Origin: Streptococcaceae bacterium AM104-57
GTDB taxonomy: Bacteria > Bacillota > Bacilli > Lactobacillales > Streptococcaceae
Assembly (NCBI GenBank): GCA_027659245.1
Contig: JAQDPW010000006.1
Location: 19,359 to 83,358 of the forward strand
Direction of reading: 5' to 3'
Length of the DNA: 64,000 nt
The position numbers and the translations under genes were made by a program. Of the stretch, positions 45,357-54,513 are shown in pieces. The first letter of the stretch is position 1. The number at the start of each line of letters is the position of its first letter. The notes below the pieces were generated by a model. The model did not search any database. It was not told the origin of the DNA and saw nothing but the letters and a program-made list of their open reading frames with translations.

Positions 45357-46088
45357 ATGGATAAAATTGAACAACTACAAGGTATTATTGATCAAAGTCA
45401 GAGAATTGTCTTTTTCGGTGGTGCAGGGGTTTCTACAGAGTCTAATATTCCAGATTTTCGTAGTTCTGATGGTGTTTATAGTCTTAAGTTGGGGCGCCAT
45501 TTTACTGCCGAGCAACTGGTTTCACGCACTATGTTTGAGCGCTATCCAGAGGATTTTTTTGATTTCTACAAAAAGTATCTGGTCTATCCAGATGCCAAGC
45601 CGAATTTAGCACATGATTATCTAGCGTCGTTGGAAAAAACAGGTAAATTAAAGGCGATTGTGACGCAAAATATCGATAGCCTCCATGAAATAGCAGGATC
45701 TCAGAAAGTTTTGAAACTGCATGGTAGTGCAGATCGTAATTATTGTTTGGGTTGTCATCGCTTTTATGATTTGAATGCATTTTTGGCACTTGAGGGTCCA
45801 GTTCCCCACTGCTTAGATTGTGGTAAGGTGGTCAAACCTGACGTAACCCTTTATGAGGAACCTCTAGATATGGATGTATTTAGTCGAGCAGCTCGAGCCA
45901 TTCAGCAAGCAGATTTGTTGATCATTGGTGGAACTTCCTTAGTTGTTTACCCTGCAGCTAGCCTAATCAATTATTTTTCAGGGTCAAATCTTGTCGTTAT
46001 CAACAAATCCAGCACTCCCCAAGACAGCCAAGCTGATTTAGTTATCGAAGGTAAGATTGGAGAAGTTTTTTCTAAATTGAGACAATAA
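45357..46088 (+). CDS. cobB: NAD-dependent protein deacylase, Sir2 family
   Basis: 243 residues: GGAGVSTESNIPDFRS (NAD binding), TQNIDSLHE, catalytic His in LKLHGSA, zinc ribbon CLGCH ... CLDCGK, VKPDVTLYEE, GGTSLVVYPA. Removes acyl groups from lysines, releasing nicotinamide and O-acyl-ADP-ribose. Cytosolic. Single gene with a strong terminator after it. The SD is weak (TAGGGGT). Confidence 0.93.
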   Translation: MDKIEQLQGIIDQSQRIVFFGGAGVSTESNIPDFRSSDGVYSLKLGRHFTAEQLVSRTMFERYPEDFFDFYKKYLVYPDAKPNLAHDYLASLEKTGKLKAIVTQNIDSLHEIAGSQKVLKLHGSADRNYCLGCHRFYDLNAFLALEGPVPHCLDCGKVVKPDVTLYEEPLDMDVFSRAARAIQQADLLIIGGTSLVVYPAASLINYFSGSNLVVINKSSTPQDSQADLVIEGKIGEVFSKLRQ

Positions 46089-46089
46089 A

Positions 46090-46130
46090 AAACTGAAAGA
46101 AGTATGACTTTACTTCCTTCAGTTTTTTTG
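46090..46130 (+). terminator. Terminator after the sirtuin gene
   Basis: AAAACTGAAAGAAGTA / TACTTCCTTCAGTTTT stem-loop followed by TTT. Confidence 0.8.
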
Positions 46131-46240
46131 TATCACGAACTCAGAAACTATGAACAAGATTCTCTTCATTTCTAGGGGATCTCATATTTGATTGATAAAT
46201 TGATTGAGTTCTTCTTGATTGTTGAATAAAATGAAACAGA

Positions 46241-46415
46241 AAAGAGGCTGGGACAAAAGTCCTAGCCTCTCAATTGTCGAGCAAGACGCAGTGGTTGAGT
46301 GGGCTCTACTACGCTGATTTCTTCAGCTTTTACAGCCCTACTCAACTGTGCGGAGGTGGGATGACGAAATCGAATTCTAACGAATTACCGATTTCTGTCC
46401 CACTCTCTTTTTTAG
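46241..46415. repeat. SPRITE-like repeat with terminator-like ends
   Basis: About 175 bases. One end is a hairpin AGAGGCTGGGAC AAAA GTCCTAGCCTCT (46243-46270). The other is a long inverted repeat with GTGGGATGACGAAATCG near 46345 pairing with CGATTTCTGTCCCAC near 46389-46403. I recognise this as the pneumococcal SPRITE type (terminator-like element); the name is from memory. With the sirtuin terminator it fills the 370-base gap 46089-46458; nothing else is visible there. Confidence 0.6.
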
Positions 46416-46458
46416 TCAATTAGTACATGCTGATTTTAATGAAATGCTACTATATTGT

Positions 46459-46971
46459 TTACTTTTTTAAAGATCGCAAAAAACAATCAATCTCTGCTTG
46501 AGAATGGAGAATGCGCATCTTTTCTCCGTAAGTATTGTTTAAGTGTTGGTATCTTTCCTTTGCATTTTTTGTTCGTCCATCCCAGAGAATCCAACGGATA
46601 AATTCCCAGTTGAATTGCTCGGGGCATCCCTTAGCCATACTTTCTCTCACTTTTCCTCTGTATTTTAAATAGCGCTTAAAGGCTCTTAGCAAACAATTCC
46701 AAGCAGAGAAGTTTAAAAAGATGATCTGGTCAGCTTCCTGCATTCTTTCCTCGTAATAGCACCAAGAATAATTCCCATCAATGACCCAATCTTCATGCTT
46801 GGTGAGAAAGCTTTTCATCTCGGTCAACATCCAGTCACGGTCACTGTCCTGCCAACCTGGCTGAAATTGGAGAGTATCCATATGAAGTTTTGGGATAGAG
46901 TAGTGCCTAGCTAGTTTTTCTGCTAGAGTAGATTTTCCTGATCCAGAATATCCAATGATAGCTATTTTCAT
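46459..46971 (-). CDS. P-loop kinase-like protein (FlaR / DNA topology modulation family)
   Basis: 170 residues from ATG 46971 (GGAGGG upstream). Walker A GYSGSGKST near residue 8, lid-like region, DGNYSWCYYEERM and FLNFSAWNCLLRAFKRYLKYRGK. The family looks like adenylate or shikimate kinases; the name comes from old work on flagellin gene topology and says little. The substrate is unknown. Confidence 0.8.
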   Translation of the reverse strand: MKIAIIGYSGSGKSTLAEKLARHYSIPKLHMDTLQFQPGWQDSDRDWMLTEMKSFLTKHEDWVIDGNYSWCYYEERMQEADQIIFLNFSAWNCLLRAFKRYLKYRGKVRESMAKGCPEQFNWEFIRWILWDGRTKNAKERYQHLNNTYGEKMRILHSQAEIDCFLRSLKK

Positions 46972-46992
46972 AATAACCCTCCAGAAAATGTG

Positions 46993-47017
46993 CACAAAAA
47001 AAGCTCCGAAGAGCTCA
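46993..47017 (-). terminator. Terminator after rpsT
   Basis: On the minus strand GAGCTC TTCG GAGCTTTTTTT, a compact UUCG-loop terminator. It lies upstream of the FlaR-like gene. Confidence 0.85.
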
Positions 47018-47036
47018 TTTTGTATGCAGTTAATAA

Positions 47037-47270
47037 TTAACCAAGTTTAGCTGCAAGACGTGCTTTATCACGGCTAGCTTTGTTTTTGTGGATCAAACCT
47101 TTAGTTTCTGCTTTATCGATAGCTGAGCTGGCAGCACGGTAAAGTTCTTCAGATGGGTTTGCTTCAAAAGCTTTGATAGCAGTACGCATAGCTGATTTTT
47201 GAGCTGAGTTTTTTTCGTTTTGTTTAACGTTCAATTCAGCGCGTTTGATAGCTGATTTAATGTTTGCCAA
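47037..47270 (-). CDS. rpsT: 30S ribosomal protein bS20 (TTG start)
   Basis: 77 residues starting at TTG 47270 as (M)[19 protein letters not shown], the exact S20 N-terminus. GGAGG lies 8 bases before the TTG. The in-frame ATG at 47285 is part of the SD itself (ATGGAGG) and cannot be the start. S20 binds 16S rRNA early in assembly. A TTG start also occurs in E. coli rpsT, where it helps autoregulation; whether that applies here is inference. Confidence 0.93.
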   Translation of the reverse strand: MANIKSAIKRAELNVKQNEKNSAQKSAMRTAIKAFEANPSEELYRAASSAIDKAETKGLIHKNKASRDKARLAAKLG

Positions 47271-47301
47271 TGTTCTTACCTCCATTTTTACTAACTATAC
47301 C

Positions 47302-47330
47302 ATTATATCTGAAAACTTACGTTTTGACAA
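47302..47330 (-). promoter_or_regulatory. Promoter of rpsT
   Basis: On the minus strand TTGTCA (47330-47325) and TATAAT (47307-47302), 17-base spacer, 31 bases before the TTG. Confidence 0.8.
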
Positions 47331-47337
47331 GGGAAAA

Positions 47338-48258
47338 TTATTTTTTTAAGTAAATTTCATCAATTTCGTGATTTTTAGATTTATGGAGAATGACCTCGGC
47401 ACGATTTCGTGTCGGTTCAATGTAATTTTGGAGATTGGTGAGGTTGATACTGGTCCAAACTTGGTGGGCAAAATCCTTGACTTCACCAAGAGGAAGTTTA
47501 GTGAAACGGTAGTAATAGTTGCCTGGATCATCTTGAGCAAAGCTCAAAAGTTTTAAGAAACGATCCAAATACCAGCTTTCAATATCCTCGACTGCGGCGT
47601 CGACATAGATTGAAAAGTCAAAGAAATCAGTAATATAGAGACGGGCATTATGAGGATTTTGGAATACGTTGATTCCCTCAACAATGACAAAATCAGCGGC
47701 TTCTACTCTTTGTTTTTGACCAGGGACAATATCATAGATTTCATGGGAATAAACAGGGATATCAACATCCTGCCCATTTTTGAGTTGATCTAGGAAATTA
47801 AGCAAAGCTTCCATGTCGTAACTCTCAGGAAAACCCTTGCGGTTGAGAATGTCTTGCTCAATTAAGACACTGTTTGGGTATAAAAAACCATCCGTAGTAA
47901 CCAGTTCAACACTTGCTCCAGGAACGATACGAGAAAGCAAAATTTGCAAGAGACGACTAGTAGTTGACTTACCTACCGCAACGCTTCCTGAAACTCCGAT
48001 AATGAAAGGTTGTTCTTTGCTCTCTCTTTGAAGGAAAATACCTTTTGAAAAGGCAAGGTCTTCTTTGGAACGTTTGTAAATCTGAATCAGATGTGCTAGT
48101 GGCAGATAGATATCAGTAACATCTTGTAGGCTAATCTGGTCATTGAAACTCTTAATGGAATCTAATTCTTCCTCGGTCAAGGGAGGAGTTGTTTTGCGAT
48201 GCAGGGATTGCCAAGTTTCGCGGTTTATCTTTTCAAAATGTAAAAATTCGTTGGTCAT
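47338..48258 (-). CDS. coaA: Pantothenate kinase, type I
   Basis: 306 residues: P-loop [18 protein letters not shown] (about 93-110), [26 protein letters not shown]. Phosphorylates pantothenate, the first step to coenzyme A. GAGGA before the ATG. It ends 8 bases before the rpsT promoter; no terminator is seen between, so some read-through into rpsT is possible. Confidence 0.96.
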   Translation of the reverse strand: MTNEFLHFEKINRETWQSLHRKTTPPLTEEELDSIKSFNDQISLQDVTDIYLPLAHLIQIYKRSKEDLAFSKGIFLQRESKEQPFIIGVSGSVAVGKSTTSRLLQILLSRIVPGASVELVTTDGFLYPNSVLIEQDILNRKGFPESYDMEALLNFLDQLKNGQDVDIPVYSHEIYDIVPGQKQRVEAADFVIVEGINVFQNPHNARLYITDFFDFSIYVDAAVEDIESWYLDRFLKLLSFAQDDPGNYYYRFTKLPLGEVKDFAHQVWTSINLTNLQNYIEPTRNRAEVILHKSKNHEIDEIYLKK

Positions 48259-48380
48259 ACTATATCCTCGTTTGATATCTTAGTATACCATATTTTGGAA
48301 AGAATGACATCCGACCATTTGAGAAAAAGCACTTTCTTTGTTAAAATATAAGGGGGAAAACCTATAAAGGAGGTGCTAAG

Positions 48381-48659
48381 ATGAAAGCTAGATTAAGAGA
48401 AAAGATCTTGGTTTTAATCAGTCTATTTGTAGTTGTTTTATGGTTATCACCCAACTGGATTAATTTTTCCTTTTCTATCGGACTTCACTCCTATAACTGG
48501 ACCACTTTTGTTCTTTTTATTTTATTGCCCCTCGTAGGTCTTGGCTACCTTGTGCTAGCATTCTTTGAAAGAAAGTGGTGGCTCTTCTTTTTTGGTTTAG
48601 CTTGTATCTTTGCTTTTCCGATTACCATGGCAGTAGGGAGCTTTTTACTAGGGCCCTAA
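48381..48659 (+). CDS. Small membrane protein, hypothetical
   Basis: 92 residues with three hydrophobic helices (about 10-27, 38-63, 67-90) and little outside them: KARLREKILVLISLFVVVL, then WTTFVLFILLPLVGLGYL. AAAGGAGGTGC gives a strong SD. No family recognised. It lies between coaA (divergent) and the nucleoside operon. Confidence 0.65.
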   Translation: MKARLREKILVLISLFVVVLWLSPNWINFSFSIGLHSYNWTTFVLFILLPLVGLGYLVLAFFERKWWLFFFGLACIFAFPITMAVGSFLLGP

Positions 48660-48730
48660 TGCTAATCAGAACTTATATTATTTTTGTGGAAATACAACAT
48701 GATTTAAGGGCTTGATACCTTTGAAAACGA

Positions 48731-48760
48731 TTTACAAATAACTTATTTTTATGGTAAAAT
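48731..48760 (+). promoter_or_regulatory. Promoter abutting the methyltransferase start
   Basis: TTTACA at 48731-48736 and TGG-extended TAAAAT at 48755-48760. ATG 48767 begins 6 bases after the -10, so the transcript is probably leaderless. It would drive the pdp-deoC-cdd-pnrA-nupABC genes too. Confidence 0.7.
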
Positions 48761-48766
48761 AGAACT

Positions 48767-49357
48767 ATGAGTAAAATGTATTATGCAGAAAATCCAGATG
48801 CAGCCCATGATGTTCATGAACTTAGAGTTGAGCTACTTGGGAAAAAGATGACCTTTTTAACAGATGCTGGTGTCTTTAGTAAAAAAATGGTTGATTTCGG
48901 AAGTCAGTTGTTGTTAAGATGTCTTGATGTTCAAAAAGGTGAAAAAATCCTTGATGTTGGTTGTGGCTACGGTCCAATAGGCTTGTCTTTGGTTAAGGCT
49001 TATGATGCCCAGGCGACTATGGTGGATATCAATAACCGTGCCCTGGATTTAGCCCAGCAAAATGCAATAAAAAACAAGGTTCAAGCGACTATTTTCCAGT
49101 CTAATATTTATGAGCAGGTAGAAGGACAATTTAACCATGTCATTTCGAATCCGCCCATACGTGCAGGCAAGCAAGTAGTTCACGAAATCATCGAAAAAAG
49201 TATAGACTTTTTAGTAGACGGTGGAGATTTGACTATTGTCATCCAAAAGAAACAAGGAGCTCCTAGTGCCAAAAGCAAGATGGAAGATGTATTTGGCAAT
49301 TGCGAGATTGTAAAAAAAGATAAGGGATATTATATCCTTAGAAGTGTGAAAGAATGA
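48767..49357 (+). CDS. Class I SAM-dependent methyltransferase (RsmC/YbxB-like)
   Basis: 196 residues. SAM motif I ILDVGCGYGPIGLSL (about 62-76), acidic residue in MVDINNRAL, and the N6/N2-methylase motif NPPIR (about 129-133). The family methylates guanine in 16S rRNA; the exact target is not shown. First gene of the second nucleoside operon, 4-base overlap with pdp. No SD; the start directly follows a -10 box. Confidence 0.88.
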   Translation: MSKMYYAENPDAAHDVHELRVELLGKKMTFLTDAGVFSKKMVDFGSQLLLRCLDVQKGEKILDVGCGYGPIGLSLVKAYDAQATMVDINNRALDLAQQNAIKNKVQATIFQSNIYEQVEGQFNHVISNPPIRAGKQVVHEIIEKSIDFLVDGGDLTIVIQKKQGAPSAKSKMEDVFGNCEIVKKDKGYYILRSVKE

Positions 49358-50637
49358 GAGCAGTAGATCTAATCCAGAAAAAAAGAGACGGGCAAGAACT
49401 TAGTTCGAACGAAATCCAATGGTTGATTGAAGGCTATGTGGCAGGAGCTGTTCCTGACTACCAGATGTCAGCATTTGCCATGGCAGTTTACTTCCAAGGA
49501 ATGACCACGAGAGAAATTTCTGATTTAACCATGAATATGGTTAAGACAGGTCAGGAGTATGATTTGTCTGCTATAGATGGTGTCAAGGTTGATAAACACT
49601 CTACGGGTGGTGTCGGTGACAAGGTAACTTTAATCCTAGCACCCTTGGTAGCCAGTTTTGATGTCCCAGTGGCTAAAATGAGCGGAAGGGGATTAGGCCA
49701 CACGGGTGGTACAATTGATAAATTGGAATCCATCAAAGGTTTTCAGATTGAACGAAGTCAGGATGAATTTATCAAACAAGTTCAAGATATTGGGGTCTCA
49801 GTTATTGGTCAATCTGACCAACTAGTCAAAGCGGATAAGTTGCTCTATGCACTACGTGATGTGACAGCAACAGTTGATACCATCCCCTTGATTGCTAGTT
49901 CTGTTATGAGTAAAAAGATTGCTGCTGGAGCTGATGCTATCTTACTTGATGTAACAGTCGGTGAAGGCGCCTTTATGAAAACAGTCGACGAGGCACGCCA
50001 ACTGGCTCAAACCATGGTAAACCTTGGTAAGGCTGTAGGTCGTAAGACAGTAGCAGTTATTACAGATATGAGTCAACCTTTGGGACGCGCCATTGGTAAC
50101 CGTTTAGAAATCCTAGAAGCACTGGAAATTCTTCAAGGTAAAGGACGTCAAGATATTAGCCACTTTATTTGCGAGCTAGCTCAGATTATGCTATCTTTAG
50201 CAAATGTTGAAAAAACTGTCGAGGAAGTAAGGCAACATCTTGAAAACGGTAAGGCACTCCAGAAATTTGAAGAGATGGTTGTAGCTCAGGGAGGAGACCT
50301 AGAAGACCTCTATCGTCCAGTAAAAGTTGACCATGTAGTTGACATTCCTGCTCAGGAGGATGGTATTATCGCAGAACTTCCAGCCATGGAATTTGGTCTT
50401 TTTGCCATGAGATTGGGTGCTGGTCGTGCCGTTAAAACAGATGCTCTTGACTATGAGACAGGTATCGTTTTTGAGAAGAAAGTGGGAGATTCGGTCAAAC
50501 AGGGTGAAATTGTCGCAAAAGTATATACAAATGGGAAAATTTCTCCGGAACTAGTTACAGATTTCCAAAATTATGTTAAAATTAAGATAAGTGATGAAGC
50601 GATAAAAACACGTGAAATCATTGAAATCATCTCCTAA
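49354..50637 (+). CDS. pdp: Pyrimidine-nucleoside phosphorylase
   Basis: 427 residues: VDKHSTGGVGDKVTLILAPLVASF (phosphate loop, the family signature), KMSGRGLGHTGGTIDKLESI, and a C-terminal domain with a lipoyl-like fold. Splits uridine and thymidine to base and (deoxy)ribose-1-P. The residues that decide broad (Pdp) versus thymidine-only (DeoA) use were not resolved by eye; Firmicute context favours Pdp. ATGA overlap with the methyltransferase. Confidence 0.93.
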   Translation: MRAVDLIQKKRDGQELSSNEIQWLIEGYVAGAVPDYQMSAFAMAVYFQGMTTREISDLTMNMVKTGQEYDLSAIDGVKVDKHSTGGVGDKVTLILAPLVASFDVPVAKMSGRGLGHTGGTIDKLESIKGFQIERSQDEFIKQVQDIGVSVIGQSDQLVKADKLLYALRDVTATVDTIPLIASSVMSKKIAAGADAILLDVTVGEGAFMKTVDEARQLAQTMVNLGKAVGRKTVAVITDMSQPLGRAIGNRLEILEALEILQGKGRQDISHFICELAQIMLSLANVEKTVEEVRQHLENGKALQKFEEMVVAQGGDLEDLYRPVKVDHVVDIPAQEDGIIAELPAMEFGLFAMRLGAGRAVKTDALDYETGIVFEKKVGDSVKQGEIVAKVYTNGKISPELVTDFQNYVKIKISDEAIKTREIIEIIS

Positions 50638-50654
50638 TTTAAGGAAAAAACGAA

Positions 50655-51317
50655 ATGAAACTAAATAAATACATTGATCATACGCTTTTAAAGCAAGATG
50701 CAACAGAAGAACAAATTAATCGTTTGTTATCTGAAGCTAAAGACTTTGATTTTGCCAGTGTTTGTGTCAATCCTTGCTGGGTTTCGCATGCAAAAACTGC
50801 ACTCGTAGATACTGATGTCAAGGTTTGTACAGTAGTAGGCTTCCCTCTTGGAGCCACAACTTCAGCTGTCAAAGCTTATGAAACCAAAGAAGCAATCCAA
50901 AATGGTGCTGACGAAATTGATATGGTTATCAATGTTGGAGCGCTTAAATCTGGGAATGCTGATTTAGTTGAGTCAGATATTCGAGCTGTTGTTGAAGCAA
51001 GCGGAGATAGACTCGTTAAGGTTATAATCGAGGCTTGTTTGTTAACTGATGAGGAGAAAGTTTTGGCTTGCCAACTAGCCCAGAAATCAGGAGCAGACTT
51101 TGTCAAGACTTCTACTGGTTTCTCAACAGGTGGTGCAACCCTACCGGATGTTAAATTAATGCGCCAGACAGTTGGACCTGATATGGGTGTAAAGGCTGCT
51201 GGTGGAGCTCGTTCTTATGCAGATGCTGTAGCTTTTGTTGAAGCTGGAGCTACTCGTATCGGAACATCTGCTGGTGTAGCAATCTTAAAAGGAGAGTTAG
51301 CAGATGGCGACTACTGA
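50655..51317 (+). CDS. deoC: Deoxyribose-phosphate aldolase
   Basis: 220 residues, class I aldolase TIM barrel. Schiff-base Lys in [15 protein letters not shown] (about 151), second Lys in [14 protein letters not shown], Asp in IDMVINVG. Cleaves 2-deoxyribose-5-P to glyceraldehyde-3-P and acetaldehyde. AAGGAAAAA before the ATG; 14-base overlap with cdd. Confidence 0.96.
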   Translation: MKLNKYIDHTLLKQDATEEQINRLLSEAKDFDFASVCVNPCWVSHAKTALVDTDVKVCTVVGFPLGATTSAVKAYETKEAIQNGADEIDMVINVGALKSGNADLVESDIRAVVEASGDRLVKVIIEACLLTDEEKVLACQLAQKSGADFVKTSTGFSTGGATLPDVKLMRQTVGPDMGVKAAGGARSYADAVAFVEAGATRIGTSAGVAILKGELADGDY

Positions 51318-51693
51318 GTTGATTGACTTAGCGATTGAGACTAGTAAAAACGCCTATGTACCCTATTCACACTTTCCAATTGGTGCCGTTCTGGTTGCCA
51401 AGGACGGAAGTGTATACACAGGATGCAATATTGAAAATGCTAGCTACCCCTTGACCAACTGTGGTGAGAGAACAGCCATTTTTAAAGCTGTCTCTGAAGG
51501 ACAACGTGAGTTTTCAGAGTTGATTGTCTATGGTCAAACTGAGAAACCTATTTCTCCTTGCGGAGCTTGTCGCCAAGTTATGGTCGAATTTTTTAAACCA
51601 GATCTAAAGGTGACTCTAGTTGCCAAAGATAAATCGACGGTCGAGATGACGGTCGGGGAATTACTTCCATATTCTTTTACAGACTTGCAATAG
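51304..51693 (+). CDS. cdd: Cytidine deaminase
   Basis: 129 residues, the tetrameric short form. Zinc site: [18 protein letters not shown] (Cys, catalytic Glu) and SPCGACRQV (two Cys). Converts cytidine to uridine for Pdp. AAAGGAGAG lies within the end of deoC. Followed by a 90-base gap before pnrA with small inverted repeats (GTTGCGC/GCAACTT region near 51745) but no clear terminator. Confidence 0.96.
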   Translation: MATTELIDLAIETSKNAYVPYSHFPIGAVLVAKDGSVYTGCNIENASYPLTNCGERTAIFKAVSEGQREFSELIVYGQTEKPISPCGACRQVMVEFFKPDLKVTLVAKDKSTVEMTVGELLPYSFTDLQ

Positions 51694-51783
51694 TCTGTGT
51701 CACTCTCTGAGTGGCAAGGGTCCTTGTGACCAATCAATCCATACTTGCAACTTCGTTGCGCATCTTATTTAGGAGGTTCAGGA

Positions 51784-52836
51784 ATGAACAAGAAACAATG
51801 GCTAGGCCTTGGTCTAGTTGCAGTAGCAGCATTTGGACTTGCTGCATGTGGTAATCGCTCTTCTCGTAACGCGGCATCTTCTTCTGATGTGAAGACTAAA
51901 GCAGCTATCGTTACAGATACTGGTGGTGTTGATGATAAATCATTCAACCAATCAGCTTGGGAAGGTCTTCAAGCTTGGGGTAAAGAGCACAATCTTTCAA
52001 AAGATAATGGCTACACTTACTTCCAATCAACAAGTGAAGCTGACTACGCTAACAACTTGAACCAAGCAGCGGGAAGCTACAACTTGATTTTCGGTGTTGG
52101 TTTTGCCCTTCACAACGCTGTTGAAGAAGCAGCAAAAGAACACGCTGACTTGAACTACGTTTTGATCGACGATGTTATCAAAGATCAAAAGAACGTTGCT
52201 AGCGTTACTTTCGCAGACAACGAAGCAGCTTACCTTGCAGGTGTTGCAGCAGCTAAAACTACAAAAACTAAACAAATTGGTTTTGTAGGTGGTATGGAAT
52301 CTGAAGTTATTTCACGTTTTGAAGCAGGTTTCAAAGCAGGTGTTGCCTCTGTTGACTCATCAATCAAGGTTCAAGTAGACTATGCTGGATCATTTGGTGA
52401 CGCAGCTAAAGGTAAAACAATTGCAGCAGCACAATACGCAGCTGGTGCAGACGTAGTTTACCAAGTAGCTGGTGGTACTGGTGCAGGTGTCTTCTCAGAA
52501 GCTAAATCTATCAACGAAAGCAAAAATGAAGACGAAAAAGTTTGGGTTCTTGGTGTAGACCGTGACCAAGCAGAAGAAGGTAAATACACTTCTAAAGATG
52601 GTAAAGAATCAAACTTCGTGCTTGCTTCTACATTGAAACAAGTTGGAACTACAGTTCAAGATATCTCTAACAAGACTGAAAAAGGTGAATTCCCTGGCGG
52701 TCAAGTTATCGTTTATTCATTGAAGGATAAAGGTGTTGATTTGGCAGTAACAAACCTTTCTGAAGAAGGTAAAAAAGCTGTTGAAGATGCAAAAGCTAAA
52801 ATCCTTGATGGTAGCATCAAAGTTCCTGAAAAATAA
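51784..52836 (+). CDS. pnrA: Nucleoside-binding lipoprotein of the BMP/PnrA family
   Basis: 350 residues from ATG 51784 (AGGAGG upstream; the frame is open from 51745). Lipoprotein signal with lipobox LAAC (Cys about 21). Periplasmic-binding fold of the BMP family: IVTDTGGVDDKSFNQSAWEGL, VGFALHNAVEEAA, VYQVAGGTGAGVF, GVDRDQ. It captures nucleosides at the cell surface for the ABC importer downstream. Codon bias is strong, so highly expressed. Confidence 0.94.
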   Translation: MNKKQWLGLGLVAVAAFGLAACGNRSSRNAASSSDVKTKAAIVTDTGGVDDKSFNQSAWEGLQAWGKEHNLSKDNGYTYFQSTSEADYANNLNQAAGSYNLIFGVGFALHNAVEEAAKEHADLNYVLIDDVIKDQKNVASVTFADNEAAYLAGVAAAKTTKTKQIGFVGGMESEVISRFEAGFKAGVASVDSSIKVQVDYAGSFGDAAKGKTIAAAQYAAGADVVYQVAGGTGAGVFSEAKSINESKNEDEKVWVLGVDRDQAEEGKYTSKDGKESNFVLASTLKQVGTTVQDISNKTEKGEFPGGQVIVYSLKDKGVDLAVTNLSEEGKKAVEDAKAKILDGSIKVPEK

Positions 52837-52857
52837 ATAAAGGAAGTCATTTCTTAG

Positions 52858-52881
52858 GAAGCGGCCTGGGGCCGCTTCTTT
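52858..52881 (+). terminator. Attenuating hairpin between pnrA and the ABC genes
   Basis: GAAGCGGCC TGG GGCCGCTTC then TTT, a strong stem with a short T-run. It likely lowers transcription of the ATPase/permease genes relative to the binding protein. Confidence 0.7.
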
Positions 52882-52900
52882 AAGAATTGGGGCAAATTGA

Positions 52901-52954
52901 TTTTGTCTCAATAGAGCTTGCTAAGTTTCTTTAGCAGGTTTTATTGAAACAAAA
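52901..52954 (+). other. Second hairpin in the pnrA-ABC gap
   Basis: TTTTGTCTCAATA / TATTGAAACAAAA outer arms with an inner CTTGCTAA / TTAGCAGG stem. It ends 23 bases before the ATPase start codon. May protect the 5' end of the processed downstream mRNA. Confidence 0.5.
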
Positions 52955-52977
52955 TAAAACTCTGAAAGGAAGAGCAC

Positions 52978-54513
52978 ATGGCACACGAAAATGTCATTGA
53001 GATGCGTGAAATTACCAAGGTTTTTGGTGAATTTGTCGCTAACGACAAGATTAACCTTGAACTTCGTAAAGGTGAAATTCATGCACTTTTAGGAGAAAAT
53101 GGAGCTGGGAAGTCCACCCTTATGAACATGCTAGCAGGGCTTCTAGAACCAACTAGTGGTGAAATTGTGGTAAATGGACAGGTTGTTAAACTGGATTCAC
53201 CATCGAAAGCTGCTAGTCTAGGGATTGGGATGGTTCACCAACACTTTATGTTGGTTGAGGCCTTCACAGTTGCTGAAAATATCATTTTGGGAAGTGAATT
53301 GACCAAAAACGGTGTGCTAGATATTGCTCGCGCAACTCGAGAAATCAATGAATTGTCTGAACGCTATGGTTTGGCGGTAGATCCCTCTGCTAAGGTAGCG
53401 GATATCTCTGTCGGAGCTCAACAACGTGTTGAGATTTTGAAGACTCTCTATCGTGGAGCAGACATTCTTATCTTTGACGAACCGACTGCTGTTTTAACAC
53501 CATCAGAAATTGATGAGTTGATGGCTATCATGAAGAACTTGGTCAAAGAAGGCAAATCAATTATCTTGATTACCCACAAGTTGGATGAAATTCGTGCAGT
53601 TTCTGACCGTGTTACAGTTATCCGTCGTGGTAAATCTATCGAGACTGTTGAGATTGTTGGTGCAACCAATGCTGACCTGGCAGAAATGATGGTCGGACGT
53701 TCAGTTTCCTTCAAAACTGAGAAACAGCCAGCTCAACCAAAAGAAGTTGTACTATCTATCAAAGATTTAGTAGTCAATGAAAACCGTGGGGTTCCAGCAG
53801 TTAAAAATCTTTCTCTCGATGTTCGAGCTGGTGAGATTGTTGGGATTGCCGGGATTGATGGAAATGGTCAGTCTGAATTGATCCAAGCTATTACAGGACT
53901 TCGTAAAATCGAGTCAGGTAGCGTAGAGTTAAAAGGTCAATCTATCTCTGGCTTACATCCTCGTCAAATCACGGAAATGAGTGTGGGACACGTTCCAGAA
54001 GACCGCCATCGTGATGGCTTGGTTTTGGATATGATGATTTCAGAAAATATCGCTCTACAAACCTATTACAAAGAACCACTTAGCAAGAATGGAATTCTTA
54101 ATTACACAAATATCATTTCTCATGCAAAAAAATTGATGGAAGAGTTTGATGTTCGTGCCGCTAGTGAGATAGTACCAGCAGCAGCACTTTCAGGAGGAAA
54201 TCAACAAAAAGCGATTATCGCTCGTGAAATTGATCGAGATCCTGATCTCCTTATCGTCAGCCAACCAACTCGTGGTCTGGATGTCGGTGCCATTGAGTAC
54301 ATTCACAAACGCTTGATTGAAGCACGTGATAATGGTAAAGCTGTCCTTGTAGTCAGCTTTGAGTTGGATGAGATTTTAAATGTCTCTGACAGAATTGCCG
54401 TTATCCACGATGGTAAGATTCAAGGGATTGTGACACCAGAAACAACCAACAAGCAAGAGCTTGGTGTCTTGATGGCTGGTGGAAACTTGGAAAAGGAGAA
54501 GAGTGATGTCTAA
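52978..54513 (+). CDS. nupA: Nucleoside ABC transporter ATPase (two-domain)
   Basis: 511 residues, two fused ABC domains as in sugar/nucleoside importers. First: GENGAGKST, signature SVGAQQRVEI, DEPTAVLTPSE. Second: GIDGNGQSE (degenerate Walker A, as usual), ALSGGNQQKAI, QPTRGLDVGA. Energises uptake of nucleosides bound by PnrA. The symbol follows the Lactococcus nupA naming and is by context. GAAAGGAAG before the ATG. Confidence 0.9.
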   Translation: MAHENVIEMREITKVFGEFVANDKINLELRKGEIHALLGENGAGKSTLMNMLAGLLEPTSGEIVVNGQVVKLDSPSKAASLGIGMVHQHFMLVEAFTVAENIILGSELTKNGVLDIARATREINELSERYGLAVDPSAKVADISVGAQQRVEILKTLYRGADILIFDEPTAVLTPSEIDELMAIMKNLVKEGKSIILITHKLDEIRAVSDRVTVIRRGKSIETVEIVGATNADLAEMMVGRSVSFKTEKQPAQPKEVVLSIKDLVVNENRGVPAVKNLSLDVRAGEIVGIAGIDGNGQSELIQAITGLRKIESGSVELKGQSISGLHPRQITEMSVGHVPEDRHRDGLVLDMMISENIALQTYYKEPLSKNGILNYTNIISHAKKLMEEFDVRAASEIVPAAALSGGNQQKAIIAREIDRDPDLLIVSQPTRGLDVGAIEYIHKRLIEARDNGKAVLVVSFELDEILNVSDRIAVIHDGKIQGIVTPETTNKQELGVLMAGGNLEKEKSDV

